From Antrodiella citrinella (Eukaryota > Basidiomycota > Agaricomycetes > Polyporales > Steccherinaceae), in NCBI GenBank assembly GCA_004802725.1, contig SGPM01000083.1, positions 25,737 to 89,736 on the forward strand: 64,000 bases of DNA. The letters run 5' to 3'. This document shows positions 1 to 12,495 of the stretch, piece after piece. The notes beneath the pieces were generated by a model. It was not told where the DNA came from, made no database searches, and saw only the letters and a program-made list of their open reading frames with translations. Positions within the stretch are counted from its first letter, which is position 1; every line of letters starts with the position of its first letter. The position numbers were made by a program, and so were the translations under genes.

Positions 1-342
1 TATTGCATGTTTTTGGCCTTCTGTGCTTTCGTACAACGTTTACTGCTTTCCGAGGGAATCCGAGAGTTTGTTGGTATTCGAGTCCACGAAAAATCCGTCC
101 TCCACAAGTCTTGGGACTGCAGTGCATGACTCGGGAGCTTGCCACACCGTATTTGCGTTTGTTAGTGTCGCATTCGAACGAACGGACCGAGTCATCGAGT
201 CAAAAGGAGAAAGGGGCGGGACTACACGTGACTCTCGCGCGTCGCGTTTGCGCGCTTCAGTAGTGGCGCGTCGCTGTGGCCCCAGCTTTCTCCTCTCTTT
301 CTCCCACCACCACCATCCCACCTCCCTTCTTCATTCGCAGCC
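1..342. other. Upstream region of the Ku80 gene
   Basis: No gene is supported here; open frames on both strands are short and mutually overlapping. The last 50 bases before the Ku80 ATG are a C/T-rich leader with a CCACCACCACCATCC run, as is common before basidiomycete start codons. The region probably holds the promoter and 5' UTR of Ku80. Confidence 0.5.
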
Positions 343-3300
343 ATGGCTGAACGAGCAGGGGTATGTAACACATTATCGTGTATGATATACATTCTGACCT
401 CCTTCGCAGTATACAGTCACCATGTTCCTTATTGACGTCTCCGCCTCAATGGGTGAGACGAGAGACGTCGAACTTCCTGACGCCCCCAATGGTGACAAAC
501 GCACCATAGAGATGACCAACCTTGAATGGTCTCTACAATACGTGAAACTAAAGATCCAAGAGATGGTTAGTGAGGCTGTTGTGATGAGAAGTACGGGCGG
601 CTTAATGATCATCGTCAGATTTACAACGGGCGAAAGACAGATCAATGTGGCGTCATACTCTTTGGGTCTGAAGGTACGTTGCATGTTTATATGTTCTATC
701 TATTTCTTATGACTAGTCCACTCCTAGAAACGGAGAATATGATTCACGACCGAGACGGAGGGTACGACCATGTTAAGGAGTTTATTCCCATTTGCCATCC
801 AAACGCCGGAACATTGGCCAAGCTTTCTACCCTTAAAGCTTCTACACAAACGGGAGATCGTAAGTCTGTCATATAATGATGTTCTTCGCATGCTCTGATA
901 CACAATTCTTGCAGCGGTGGACGCCATTATTGTCGGCATCGAAACTCAAGACACTTACCTTGCCAAGAAGAAGACGTGGACGCGGAAGATGGTCGTCTTA
1001 ACAGATGCTCAAAATCCTATCGAAACAGAAGACTGGGAGGCTACTGCTAAGAAGATGAGTGACCTCGGCATCATGCTGATTGTTGTGTACGCCGCCTCCT
1101 TTGTCATCCTGTGTGCCACAATTGATAATGAGGATCCAGAGGCATCGACTTCGATGATGAGAACATCGAATTTGAGCAGGAAGATAAGCCGCACATGAAG
1201 GTCAGTGTAGTAATATCGCTCGCGAGCTTCGTTCATGCTGACCATTGCTTCTCTATAGCGTATCAACGAACAATTCTTCCACGAGTTTGCGTCAAAGCTT
1301 GAATCAGCTGTCGTCGGCAATTGCGAATACGTGCTTGACGAAGTCTCACGGCCCGATGCTAAGCAGGTCAAGTCCGCTCTCATGGGACACGAACTGCGTA
1401 TGGGTGATCCTGTAAATCACCCAGACGAGGGTATTGTGCTCCAGGTCAAAGCAAGCAAATGCACCGCTTTGGCCCGCCCCAAAAGCTGGAAGAAGTTTGC
1501 CAAGGTGCAGAAGAAGGACAAGGACGGCGACGCTACGACGCTCACACAGGTCGACGATAATGGAGTCGAGAAAGTCCTCTTCTCAGAGCTGAATCGGCGG
1601 ACGGAGTATTACTTGGACAAAGATGATGATGAAGAGGACGCGCCGAAGCCAGCGCCAGCGGATAAAGATGACGACATGGACGTGGATGTGGACACACAGA
1701 AAGACGTCGACCCCGATAAAATCAACCGCCTGGACAAGGAAGATCTCATACGTGGTTTCAAGTACGGCGCATCGTTTGTCCCTTGTCCCGACGGCTCTTT
1801 CGCGCGTTTGCCCACCAAGAAAGGCATCGATATTTGTGGTTTCTTTCCCGCCAAAAATTTCAAACGAGAGCAGGCGATTGGCGAGGTGCAGTACATCTGG
1901 GCGGACCCAAATAGTCCTGCGAACCAGGTCGCCTTGTCCTCTATTGTGAAGGCATTGTGCAATCGTAAAAGAATGGCAATTGCGCGGTGGGTGTCGAAGG
2001 ATGGTATGGACCCCAAAATGGGTGTGCTACACCCGATCGAATTTGACAATGTGGATTGTCTTCTGTGGGTACAGGTATGCAAGCAAGCGTCTCCCTCGCC
2101 TTATGCTCGCTCACTTTCAATTTTCATCTCGTAGATGCCATTTGCAGACGATGTCAGGAAGTATAGCTTTGCCTCGCTGGATAACCTCATTTCCAAGAAC
2201 GGAGAAAAGATAACGAAGCACCCTTATATTCCCACCAATGCTCAACAAGATGCAATGGACAATTTTGTAGAGGCGATGGACTTGATGGAGGCCGGGGAGA
2301 AAGACGACGATGGGTAAGTGGTCCTACTCCCGTATTCTCGATCTGCATGCTAACTAGACCCATTCTCAAAGAAACCGACTCTCCTGGTTCGATACTCGCC
2401 TCTCCTACAATCCTGCCATACACCGAACGAAGCAAGCACAATTCCACGGTGCCGTGGTGCAAGATCTGAACACACATCCTCTTCCTCCGCCTCATTGGGA
2501 GCTTCTCAAGTACTTCAACCCTCCCCGGCGAACGCTCAAACGCGCACACAGTGCCATTGAGGATTGCAAACAATCGTTTAATGTCAAGCAAGGTACGTAT
2601 ATATGTGTTTTTCCAGGAGCTACGCGCTGACAAGCATGTATTCTGTAGTGCCGAAGAGAGTCACGCGTGCGCGGAAAGACGGACACGTCCACACGAATGA
2701 CGACGACGAGATGCTGCTCCTTGATCAGCTTCCCAAACCCACCATCAAGTCGTCACAGCCTGCGCGTTCGCAAACCGCTTTCTCTCAACGAACGTCGCTG
2801 TCTCCGACGTCCAACAAGAAGCAGCCGGCCAAGAAACTCGACGATGACTCCGAGACTGAATCGGAGGGCGAGGCAGAGGCCATGTTGCTGGACGAAACCC
2901 CGGCAGTCGCTACCACGAAACGTGCACCCCCGTCCGATGTGGATATGTTGATGACACCAGCTCGCTCCGTATCCCCAACTCCTCCAGAGCAAGAAGTTGA
3001 TCCTGGCCGTGTTCCTGGCCGAATCGTTGGACTTACCAACCCCCTCGTCGATTTCCGGCGGAATCTCGATGCCGGAGACATCGTCACTAAAGCTGTCGAG
3101 GATATGGGATGGGCAATCACAGAGATCATCAACCGGCCGTTTTCACGGAGAAGGACGAAGGAAATGATCGAGTGTTTGAAGGCGATGCGATATACATCCA
3201 AGAATGTGAGTTCTATCCTCCTCCCTCTTTGCTGGGCACATTTGACGGTATCGATTCTCAATACAGGAGGACGAAGTTGACGCGTGGAACAAGTGAGTAT

Positions 3301-3587
3301 CCAAGTCTCCTGTTCGGTAATCTTTACTCATACCGTGTTACCACAGTTTCCTGGAAGACCTTCGACACACATGTGTGGAAGAAGAGCCCGGCAACAAAGA
3401 CTTTTGGTCTCAAGTGCAGAAGGTTGGCCGAGAGATCAGCCTTATCAGCCACGACGAGACAAAGCTGAAAGCCGGGAAGCCTCAAGGGGTCCCTGAATCC
3501 CGAGCTGTGGATGTGAGTGGACCTGCTCGTACGGCACAGCTAAGTGCTGACTTGATCTTGTCTTGCCTGTAGTTCATCCAGTCTTGA
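343..3587 (+). CDS. ku80: Ku80, DNA end-binding subunit of the Ku heterodimer (non-homologous end joining)
   Basis: Binds broken DNA ends with Ku70 in the nucleus and starts non-homologous end joining; Ku also acts at telomeres. The first coding exon is six codons (343-360), and exon 2 (from 410) opens the von Willebrand-like alpha/beta domain with MFLIDVSASMGET. The Ku beta-barrel core lies at about 1330-2310, with DLIRGFKYGASFVPCP, then a segment with WFDTRLSYNP and NPPRRTLKRA. An acidic, Ser/Pro-rich linker (about 2650-2990) precedes a C-terminal helical domain (DFRRNLDAGDIVTKAVEDMG; EEEPGNKDFW), and the protein ends in FIQS. At least ten introns, including a 26-base exon near 3268-3293. 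Frame continuity from exon 2 to exon 3 needs an acceptor at 735 (CGGAG), which is a weak site. About 800 residues, normal for fungal Ku80. Ku70 is the alternative, but the linker and C-terminal domain fit Ku80. Confidence 0.92.
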
Positions 3588-4005
3588 TTGGATGTCCAGG
3601 ATCGTCATTTTCTTTGCCTGGTGGTATTCTGTATCTGGACATTCTTGAATCGTGATCCTGCATGGACTGTATAATGTTCTACGTACCTGCTACATAGTTC
3701 ATGGGTTGTTGATAAGCATTTGTAACTTTCTGCGAAATTGATTTGGAATTTCAAGCTAGGACTAATGCCTCTAGAGAAGCTTCGTGGACCTCCGTAACAT
3801 ACTAGTGTAGCCGTGCTCTTCAGGGAGCTATAAGGTTCTATACGCATGCATACATGTGACACTCAAGAATCCAAATGATCTGATGGGTGAACGATAGATG
3901 ACAGAAGTTGACTCATGAAGGCAGCAGCCTGATGTGCGAGCAGGTCCCAGTGCAGGCTTATCAGACCACAGCACGTAGCTCGGATTCACGTGCAATGAGA
4001 GCCTC
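3588..4005. other. Convergent intergenic region
   Basis: Lies between the 3' ends of the Ku80 gene and the unknown gene on the minus strand. It must hold both 3' UTRs and polyadenylation signals. I see no coding potential in it. Confidence 0.5.
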
Positions 4006-5721
4006 TCAGCTACTTCTCACGACCGGCCTAACGAGGCTGGTGAAAAGTCTGTCGTACTCCTTGAGCGCCGAAAGCAGACTCTTGTAGAGTTGGGTAGTTG
4101 TCTCGAGGCGGGCGTTGAAGACGGCCTTGAGAAAAACCAATTCGTCTCAGCATGAATTATGCAAATTTTGAATAAGGCAATCTACCGTAGTATCCTTGTC
4201 AAGTGCGTCCGCAAGGGCTTGTACATCAGTTGAAAGCTGAAATATTCGTGAGCTGAGAGTCGATGGCGCAGAACAAGTGCAACGTACCGTGGTCCAGATC
4301 TTCGTCGTTGCTTTGATCTGCCAGGCAATATTGCTCACGCTTCTGGTCACGCCGACGAGAGAAGCGTTAGTCTGCCGATGGTCCTCTAGTTCGAGTACAG
4401 CAGAGTCACGCGCAGCTTCTTGCGTGTCCAAGCTGGTGTATATCTCTGTATTTCAGATGGTCAGTTCCAGCAGTGATCGCACACGACGTGAAGCTTACCG
4501 TGCTGTTCGACGCGAACTTTCTCTTGCACTTGACTAGAAATGGCGTGAAATATCACATCGAGCTGCATTAAGCGTCAGAGATGTCCTGCTGCACAGAAAA
4601 GCCGCAAGGACTTACGAACCAGGCGTCCGTCCACTCAGGGGTGAACTCGCCCAAGTCCTTGCATACGGCGGGGAATGCAGACGTGATCTTTAGGGCAACA
4701 CCTATCTTCATGATCTGGGGAATCAGAAAGTATTAGCCGTGGCTGCAGGTTACGGCGAGCAGGAGCGGTGACCTTATCCGCCAAGCTAGATAGGAATGAG
4801 TTGGATGCATCTGGAAAGTTGGGACACACTTACTCGCCAATAGTGCTGTCCAACGACTCCAATTCAGTGTCGAATTGAGTGATGTGGTCAGATGTGACAT
4901 CGAGGCCGTGTCTTTCGACGGCTTGCTCCCATTTCTGTAGGACAGCTTTGAGACCGGACACAAGCTTCACGGCGCGTTGACGTAGGAGTTCAGCATCTGC
5001 GCCATCTACGGTTAAGAACTGGGAAAGGATCATCGTAAATGTGCCATGTGGTGTAGATGAGCTGGAAATTCACATACCTTCTTTAATGTGTCCACTTCCG
5101 CCAGCTTGGATGCTTTGGAGACTCTCGAATCTCCTAGCAAGGGAATCATGTGGTCGATGAAATCTTGAACAACCTTATCCGCTTTGACAGAAAGAGGGTG
5201 AGTGTCCCAGAAGACGTCGATGTAGTCCTGGTGGAATTTATTCAGTAAGCTTTCATGGCAGACACCGGGGGAGATGTCTTTACCTCATGACGCATAAGGA
5301 ACATGGCTAAGATGCTCTCCAATTCCACCTTCAGGCTGGTCGCAATTTTACCGCGCTGAAGGATGGTCAAGACATCCTCAGTGAGACTGAGGGACTTCTC
5401 GATAGCCACTGCGCGGTCGTGCAGGTCCTTGACACCATCCTTGAGATCCTGAATAGATTCACGGGTGTTGAGATGGTTGCTTAAGTTGCGGAGAGCATCC
5501 GTGATGTCCGACGGGGAGAGCTTGGTCGGGTGGTCAATAGCCCTCTGTAGGGTCCTATGAGTGGCGGCGTACTTCCTGATTACGGTGCCGGCGGATTCGT
5601 CGGCTTGCATGATGTGGATATGAGGGGGGGTGGAGGTAAATATCTCCTGACACTGGCATTTTAAGTCGAGGAGGAGAGAAGGACGTCGGAAGCCGAAAAC
5701 ATCAGTCTTGGAAGCATCCAT
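4006..5721 (-). CDS. Unknown helical protein
   Basis: I do not recognise this protein. About seven exons spliced by short GT..AG introns give roughly 400 residues that are soluble and almost entirely helical by composition. The N-terminal exon is the longest (THRTLQRAIDHPTKLSPSD, then DALRNLSNHLNTRESIQDL). Later exons read SVKADKVVQDFIDHMIPLL, LLRQRAVKLVSGLKAVLQKW, LDVIFHAISSQVQEKVRVEQ and LSALKEYDRLFTSLVRPVV. Heptad-like spacing suggests coiled coils or a helical bundle. No signal peptide or membrane segment is seen. The start is uncertain: ATG at 5721 (MDASKTDVF) or ATG at 5610 (MQADESAG). The stop is TGA at 4006-4008. The gene is convergent with Ku80. The splice pattern and continuous frames make it a real gene; function open. 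Confidence 0.6.
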
Positions 5722-6934
5722 ACGGGCAAACTGAAAGAGTACACTTGCGTGCATTGCCTTGGGGCATCACTTGTCACTTCGCAACCACCCGTCAAAATCA
5801 TATCTGTTTGAAGTAAAGCCAATGCTGTTGTACACATGAGGTGCCCATGTATGAGTGTAGTGGATACCACTATTGGCTACTACATTTGACCTGTGCGCGT
5901 ATTCAGCCCCAATCCTTCAGACTGATATGATTACATACATTCCAGGGCGCGTGACGCGCCGCAATCCTTACAGACGGAATCGATCGCGCCAAGATCCAAC
6001 GCGAGAGTTGAAATTGAACTCCACATTCTGCTCATCTGAAGCTGTGTTCTTCACCTTAGGAGCATGTCGATTTCCTGATGCGTTGGCAATTAGTCTCCCC
6101 TAGGCAGATCAAATATTGACCGAGAGACTCGGAGTCGCGGGTCACTTAGTAAGATTGGCAATGCTTTGTCTAAGACATTGCTTGTGCCCTATTGCGCATC
6201 CGGTTCATCGACTGAGACGTAAAAAGTCAGTGTATGCGATAGTTAAACCTGAAAAGTACGTACCGCCGCCTCATTGTAGGTACCGAGGGACCATACTAGT
6301 GTTTTGTCTTCCAATGTCCATGTTTGCCGCGGCCGAATTCAAGTCTAGAAGTTGGCCAATGACTGAACAGCGCTCTTAAGACATCCATTCCGAACATCAT
6401 CATTGTGAATTGAAATGCTCTTCTACAGCTGATCCTGAGCAGAAAGGGGGAACATTGTTCAATATGTCCGAATTTGAATATTAAATGGGTAAGACCGGCG
6501 CCTCGATAGTAAAGACAGATCACACAGTGCTCTGCAAGTATCGCTCACAGAGTTTTCTCGCACAATTTATTTTAATGAGCTTCATGCATCATGCATCATG
6601 AGTATATCCTTCGTGGTTTTGACAGTGACACTGTTCTCGTAGTTCTTGAGAGTTTTGGAATCAACGAGCAATTGAACAAGGAAGCTTACATAATTCTGGA
6701 GGTAAATTATAATTTTGACTGATAACTCGGGCTTGCGTGCTGTTGAATTCCCACGCTCTTTCATTCCCGCCTTGATCACGTTCGGGGCAAGTATTGCTAT
6801 AAGCCTCTAACTCGCGCTGCGTCTACGAGATCTTTGGACGAAGACAAGAGTCAGAAACACGGAATCAAAATTGTTTCTTTGGATTGCTTTCTCTACCACT
6901 CCTCGCCTGCACTTCGAGTGTTTGCACAGCCGAC
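5722..6934. other. Divergent intergenic region, about 1.2 kb
   Basis: Separates the starts of the unknown minus-strand gene and the SNF2-type gene, so it holds two promoters. Only short, family-less open frames are seen on either strand. A small direct repeat of ATGCATC lies near 6584-6600. Nothing else is supported. Confidence 0.45.
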
Positions 6935-9900
6935 ATGGCTGCACCGAACCAAGGAATGAGCATGGTGCAACCACCACACATAGGTGGCCAGCCGTCTCAG
7001 ATGCAGAATAGGACACCTATGATGCCCAACATCACGGGAGACAAAGTCCGGGCTCTGGTTATGGTACGTCTCCTGTCTGTTACCTGTCTTGCTCTACTGA
7101 TAGCCTTGTAGCGAGCAAACGTCCTCAGGACTAATGGGTTCACGGCTGAGACTTCGCCTGAACTCGACAAGATCATGAAGTTCCTGACCGCTTGCCAGGC
7201 GCAACAAAGTAAGCATCACATTCCGATTCGTCCCTACACACTTGCTTAGATACCCTGAAAGGACTGGCGCAAGAGCATCCACAAATTCAAGGCGACTCGC
7301 ACCAGGGTCTTAACGGTCACGCTCTACCACCATCACAAACACAGAATGGGGTATCGGTTACACTCCCGCTCAGTGGTGCACCACTCCCTTCTCAACCGTT
7401 CCCACCACCTGCGCCCTCCACTCCGGTGTCCTTCACGCCAGATCAAATAGATGCACTCAGAGCACAAATTCAGGCTTTCAAAATGATCTCGCGCGGTGTG
7501 CCTGTTCCCGAATACATTCAACACGCTTCCCGCTACCCCACTCAAGCCGCGCCTCAGTTGGAGAAGTTCCTGCAGAATAACGATGTCAATGGGCGGATAG
7601 TAGACGGTGCGGTCAAGATACACAAAAGCGTAAGTGGAGGGTTGGAGGGCAGCACAGCGCTTGGTGCTGTGATGGATGGTGCGGAAGAGATGAAGGCGGA
7701 AGAGATGGACCCGTCTATCAACATGGCCGACATGCCAAAGGGACCTTTCATGGAAGACGACACCCAATCCGGGATATATCCTTATAACGCGTTTCTCCAT
7801 CCGTTTAGTCACCTCAAACGCGACCCGTCTGTGGACCCCGCGCTATTCGCCACCCGTCTACAACGCCTGCTAGTCCCATCCGTCATGCCTACTGGTCTCG
7901 ACCCACATCAAATCATTGCCGAGCGAAATCGTTTCGTCGACGCACGTATAGACCAACGTATTCGAGAATTAGAGGCGATGTCGGCTACTATGGGCGAAGG
8001 TGGGATGCAGAACGAGCTGGCCGACGTGGACGCGATGGAAGATATCATGAAGGAGAACGAAGAGCTGAAGCCGTCAGTACACCCAGGTCCTGACACACAT
8101 GGCAAGTTCCGCGCTCTCATCGAGCTGAAGTCACTCCGCGTCCTCGACAAGCAGCGAGCAATGCGCGCCATGGTCGCAGAACGTCTTACGCACGGTTCTC
8201 TTCTCCCCTTGAACCGTCCGGAATTCAGGCGGGTTCGCAAACCAACGTTGAGGGACACTCGTATGACGGAACAGGCGGAACGCAAGCAGAGGGTGGACAG
8301 GGAACGGCGGGCGAAGCAGAAGCACATCGAGCAACTCAGGACGATTTGCGACCACGGTCAAGCCCTCATTGCTGCAAACCGCAGTGCACAAGGACGCATC
8401 ATGCGTCTGGGCAAGAGCATCTTGTCATTCCATGCGCACACCGAGAAGGAAGAGCAGAAGCGTATCGAGCGTATCTCGAAGGAACGTCTCAAGGCGCTCA
8501 AAGCCGACGATGAAGAGGCGTACATGAAGCTCATTGATACCGCCAAGGATACACGTATCACTCACTTACTTCGACAGACGGACGCTTTCCTTGATTCTTT
8601 GGCACAGGCTGTCATGGAGCAACAGAAGGACGACGGTGGAGGTGGGCCTTACATTGAGACAGACGAGGGCCCGACGAACGAGGAGACTTTCGGTGCGCAG
8701 AAGGTACAGGATGACGATCCCAGCAACGCGAAGATGGACTACTACGCTGTCGCTCATCGCATCAAGGAGAAGATCACGAAGCAGCCTGGTATCCTTATTG
8801 GTGGTACTCTCAAAGACTATCAGATCAAAGGTCTTCAGTGGATGGTCAGCTTGTACAACAACAAGCTGAACGGTATCCTTGCAGATGAGATGGTATGTAT
8901 TATTTATCGAAATCTCATGAGACGTGTCTGAGGTTCTCTCCTCAGGGTCTCGGAAAGACGATTCAAACGATCTCCCTCGTCACTTTCCTGATCGAGACTA
9001 AACGTCAGCGCGGTCCTTACTTGGTCATCGTCCCACTTTCCACCATGACGAATTGGTCTGGCGAGTTTGCTAAATGGGCACCGGCCGTCAAGATGATTGC
9101 CTACAAGGGTAATCCGCTGCAACGGCGAGCATTGCAGGGCGAGATACGTTCTGGGAACTTCCAAGTGCTCTTAACCACCTACGAGTACATCATCAAGGAT
9201 CGTCAAGTCTTGAGCAGAATGAAATGGGTGCACATGATCATCGGTAAGTTGTGTCTCTTCGATCGCATTGGAAAGATACTGACAGTTGTGCTAGATGAGG
9301 GTCATCGTATGAAAAACACTCAGAGTAAACTCGCTCAAACTCTTACACAATTCTACCACTCCCGGTACCGTCTCATTCTCACGGGAACTCCTCTCCAGAA
9401 CAACCTCCCCGAACTGTGGGCGCTGCTCAACTTCGTCCTCCCGAAGATCTTCAACTCCGTGAAGTCGTTCGATGAATGGTTCAACACTCCCTTCGCCAAC
9501 TCTGGTACTGGCGATAAGATCGAGCTGAACGAAGAAGAGGCACTGCTGATTATTCGGCGTCTGCACAAGGTGCTTCGTCCGTTCTTGTTGAGGAGGTTGA
9601 AGAAGGACGTGGAGAGCGAGTTGCCGGATAAGGTGGAGAAGGTGATCAAAGTGAGGATGAGTGCGCTGCAGTCGCAGCTGTATAAGCAGATGAAGCAGTA
9701 TAAGATGATCGCGGACGGCAAGGACAGCAAAGGGTACGTCGTCTGGTCGTTGTCCAGTTCTTTCCTTCACTTATGCACCATATCCACAGCAAATCCGGAG
9801 GTGTGAAAGGTTTGAGTAACGAGCTCATGCAGCTACGGAAGATCTGTCAGCATCCTTTCCTCTTCGAGAGCGTCGAAGACAGGATGAACCCTGCCAGTGT

Positions 9901-11949
9901 CATCGATGACAAGATTGTTCGCACATCCGGCAAGATTGAACTGCTCAATCGTATCCTTCCTAAGTTTTTTGCGACAGATCACAGAGTATGTCATAAGCCG
10001 TTATCCTCACTCTCCACCGAAACTCATTAGTGTCGTCTGCTTCGCAGGTCCTCATCTTCTTCCAGATGACAAAAGTCATGGATATCATGGAGGATTTCTT
10101 GAAGATGATGGGCTGGAAGTACCTTCGCCTGGATGGTGGAACCAAAACAGAAGATCGTGCTGGACATGTCGCACAGTTCAACGCAAAGGACTCAGAGATC
10201 AAGGTGTTCATTCTGTCCACGCGTGCTGGTGGTCTCGGTCTCAACTTGCAGACTGCCGATACCGTCATCATGTACGCTCACCGACCTTTTGTCCGCTATA
10301 CCTCGTGGCTCACAGTCATTGGATTCTTTTATAGCTTCGACAGTGATTGGAACCCTCATGCGGATCTTCAAGCACAAGATCGTGCGCATCGTATCGGTCA
10401 GACCAAAGTCGTTCGTATTTTGCGGTTCATCACGGAAAAGAGTGTGGAGGAAGCCATGTTCGCTCGTGCTCGTTATAAACTTGACATCGACGACAAGGTT
10501 ATTCAAGCTGGTCGTTTTGATAACAAGTCAACACAGGAAGAGCAGGAGGAGTTCTTGGTAAGCCCTACTGCTTCAAGTGATTCTTCTACACGTTCATTGA
10601 CCGGGTTTGTTCTCAGCGCTTGATTCTGGAAGCTGACCAGGAGGAAGAGAACGAGGAGGCTGGTGACATGAACGACGAAGAGATTAACGAGATCATCGCT
10701 CGTACTGATGAGGAGACTATTCTGTATCGCGAACTCGACATCAAGCGCGACCGCGACGCTTTGGAGGCGTGGAAAGCTGCCGGGAACAGGGGCAAACCAC
10801 CTCCACCGCTGATGCAGCTTGAAGAATTACCGGATTGTTATCGTACCGATGAGCCGTTCATCAATAAGGAGGAGTTCGAAGCAGAAGAGGGACGCGGACA
10901 TCGTAGACGGACAACCGTCAACTATAATGATGGCCTCAGTGATGACGCTTGGGCAATAGTGCGTACCTCATCTTGAAGAGTCAAGGCTGCTGCTAACCTG
11001 TCTGTAGGCGTTGGAAGATGGTGAGGACTTGCAGGAGCTGTCGGAGCGGGCGCGCGAGAGAAAAGATCGGCGTATCTCCAACAAACTCTTTAAGGAGGCC
11101 GACTCGCGAGGCTCTCCGGCTCTGGAGATCGACACACCGACTGGCAAGGGTCGGAAGAGCAAGAAGGGCAAAGGCAGAGCGCCCGCAACCGATATGTCCT
11201 TCGAGCTTCCTGCAGGTGCCAAGCGGAAACGAGGCATGAAGTCAATGTCTGTTACGCCGTCTATTAATGACGATGATGATGACGACCGAGATACGGTTCG
11301 TCTCAACACATCTCTTTCTCGTGTATTTATATTCATCAAATTGCTCTGCAGAAACGTCGGAAGGTTAAGGGCGGCGACATCACGCCTGCAGTCCGAGATA
11401 AGATGAAGAAAGCTCTCAACGAATGTTACAAGGCTGTTCTCAACTGTGAAGACGATACAGGGCGTAAGCGTTGTGAGCTGTTCAAGGATGTCCCTGACAG
11501 GAGAGTGAGTGCCAAATTTCAGTGTAGACAGGCTTATGATACTGACGCTTACAATCGCTATTTAGGAATATCCGGACTACTACCAGCTCATCACCAGACC
11601 AATCGCGCTTTCTACCCTTCGCAAACGCATCAACAGCAATTACTACAAGAGCGTCCTCGACTTCCGGGATGACATGCGCCTAATGTTCAACAATGCTCGA
11701 ACATACAACCAAGAAGGATCTTGGGTGTATGTCGACGCGGAGGAGATGGAGAAAGTGTTCGATAGCGTTTTCGAGCGCATCATCTCCGGGTCCTCTCTTC
11801 CTGGGGCCCCTGCCGCATCGAACGCCGGTTCGTCAGCCATGACCCCGGTATTCGAGGACGAACGACTTCCTATCAAGGGGAAGAATGGTCGCAACTTGAA
11901 GCAGGTTATCAGTGACGACGAGTACCTCACGCCTAGTGACGAAGAATGA
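6935..11949 (+). CDS. snf2: SWI/SNF- or RSC-type chromatin remodelling ATPase (Snf2/Sth1 family) with bromodomain
   Basis: Catalytic subunit of a nucleosome-remodelling complex in the nucleus. Domain order: QLQ motif near 7430 ([20 protein letters not shown]), HSA helix at about 8190-8400 ([19 protein letters not shown]), then the SNF2 helicase. Helicase motifs are motif [12 protein letters not shown] split by an intron at 8892-8945, Ia [22 protein letters not shown] split by an intron near 9243, [35 protein letters not shown], and [18 protein letters not shown] with [14 protein letters not shown] SnAC region follows ([18 protein letters not shown]), then a basic linker and a C-terminal bromodomain at about 11400-11760 ([30 protein letters not shown]). 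All catalytic motifs are intact. About 1400 residues. Bromodomain plus QLQ/HSA exclude ISWI and CHD families; Snf2 versus Sth1 cannot be settled from one gene. Confidence 0.95.
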
Positions 11950-12495
11950 TCGTGTCACCCACTCTTACTTCCAGGTCTTGTTGTCGTTATCTTATGATCG
12001 CTGAGCCGTTTTTCATTGTACACTTGCAGACCTTTTATTATATGCCTTTCGTTTCTCCCCTCGCTATGTTTAGACCACGGTACATGTTACAAGAATCCGA
12101 GCGTATTGCGAATTGTACACTTAGACCAATGATTGTGCTACTCTCAAAAGCTTAAGCGCTTAGGTCGATACGGACCGTTTGGTCTGCTATCTCATTGCAC
12201 CTCAACATTGGCTAAGGTGACGCCATGGACCGTGAGTATCTGGGACGTTAGGACGCCTCTCTGTATGCGACTGTCGTGTGTACCGCAACCCCCGGTGAGA
12301 CGCCCCTCATTTCTACTGTAAACTCACCGCCCTTATCCTTGCAGATAAGAGTTTGTTGGCATGTCTGTGCAATCATGGTGTTTCCCAGAGACATAGTTGC
12401 GCCATGCCGATTTCTCTCGAACCTCGGCTGAGAGGACAACAGGATATATAGCGTCTGACTCCCAGAGACTTCGGTAGTGATCCAGTCTTGGCAAA
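11950..12495. other. Intergenic region between tandem + strand genes
   Basis: Holds the 3' UTR of the SNF2-type gene and the promoter of the dioxygenase gene. No coding sequence is supported. Confidence 0.5.
12445..12450 (+). promoter_or_regulatory. Probable TATA box of the dioxygenase gene
   Basis: TATATA stands 51 bases before the ATG at 12496 and nothing else in the leader resembles a core promoter. The short distance implies a very short 5' UTR, so the assignment is tentative. Confidence 0.35.

Noticed and set aside
5873..6523. Open frames of 75-87 codons between two divergent genes
   Set aside because: Short, overlapping on both strands, no domains.
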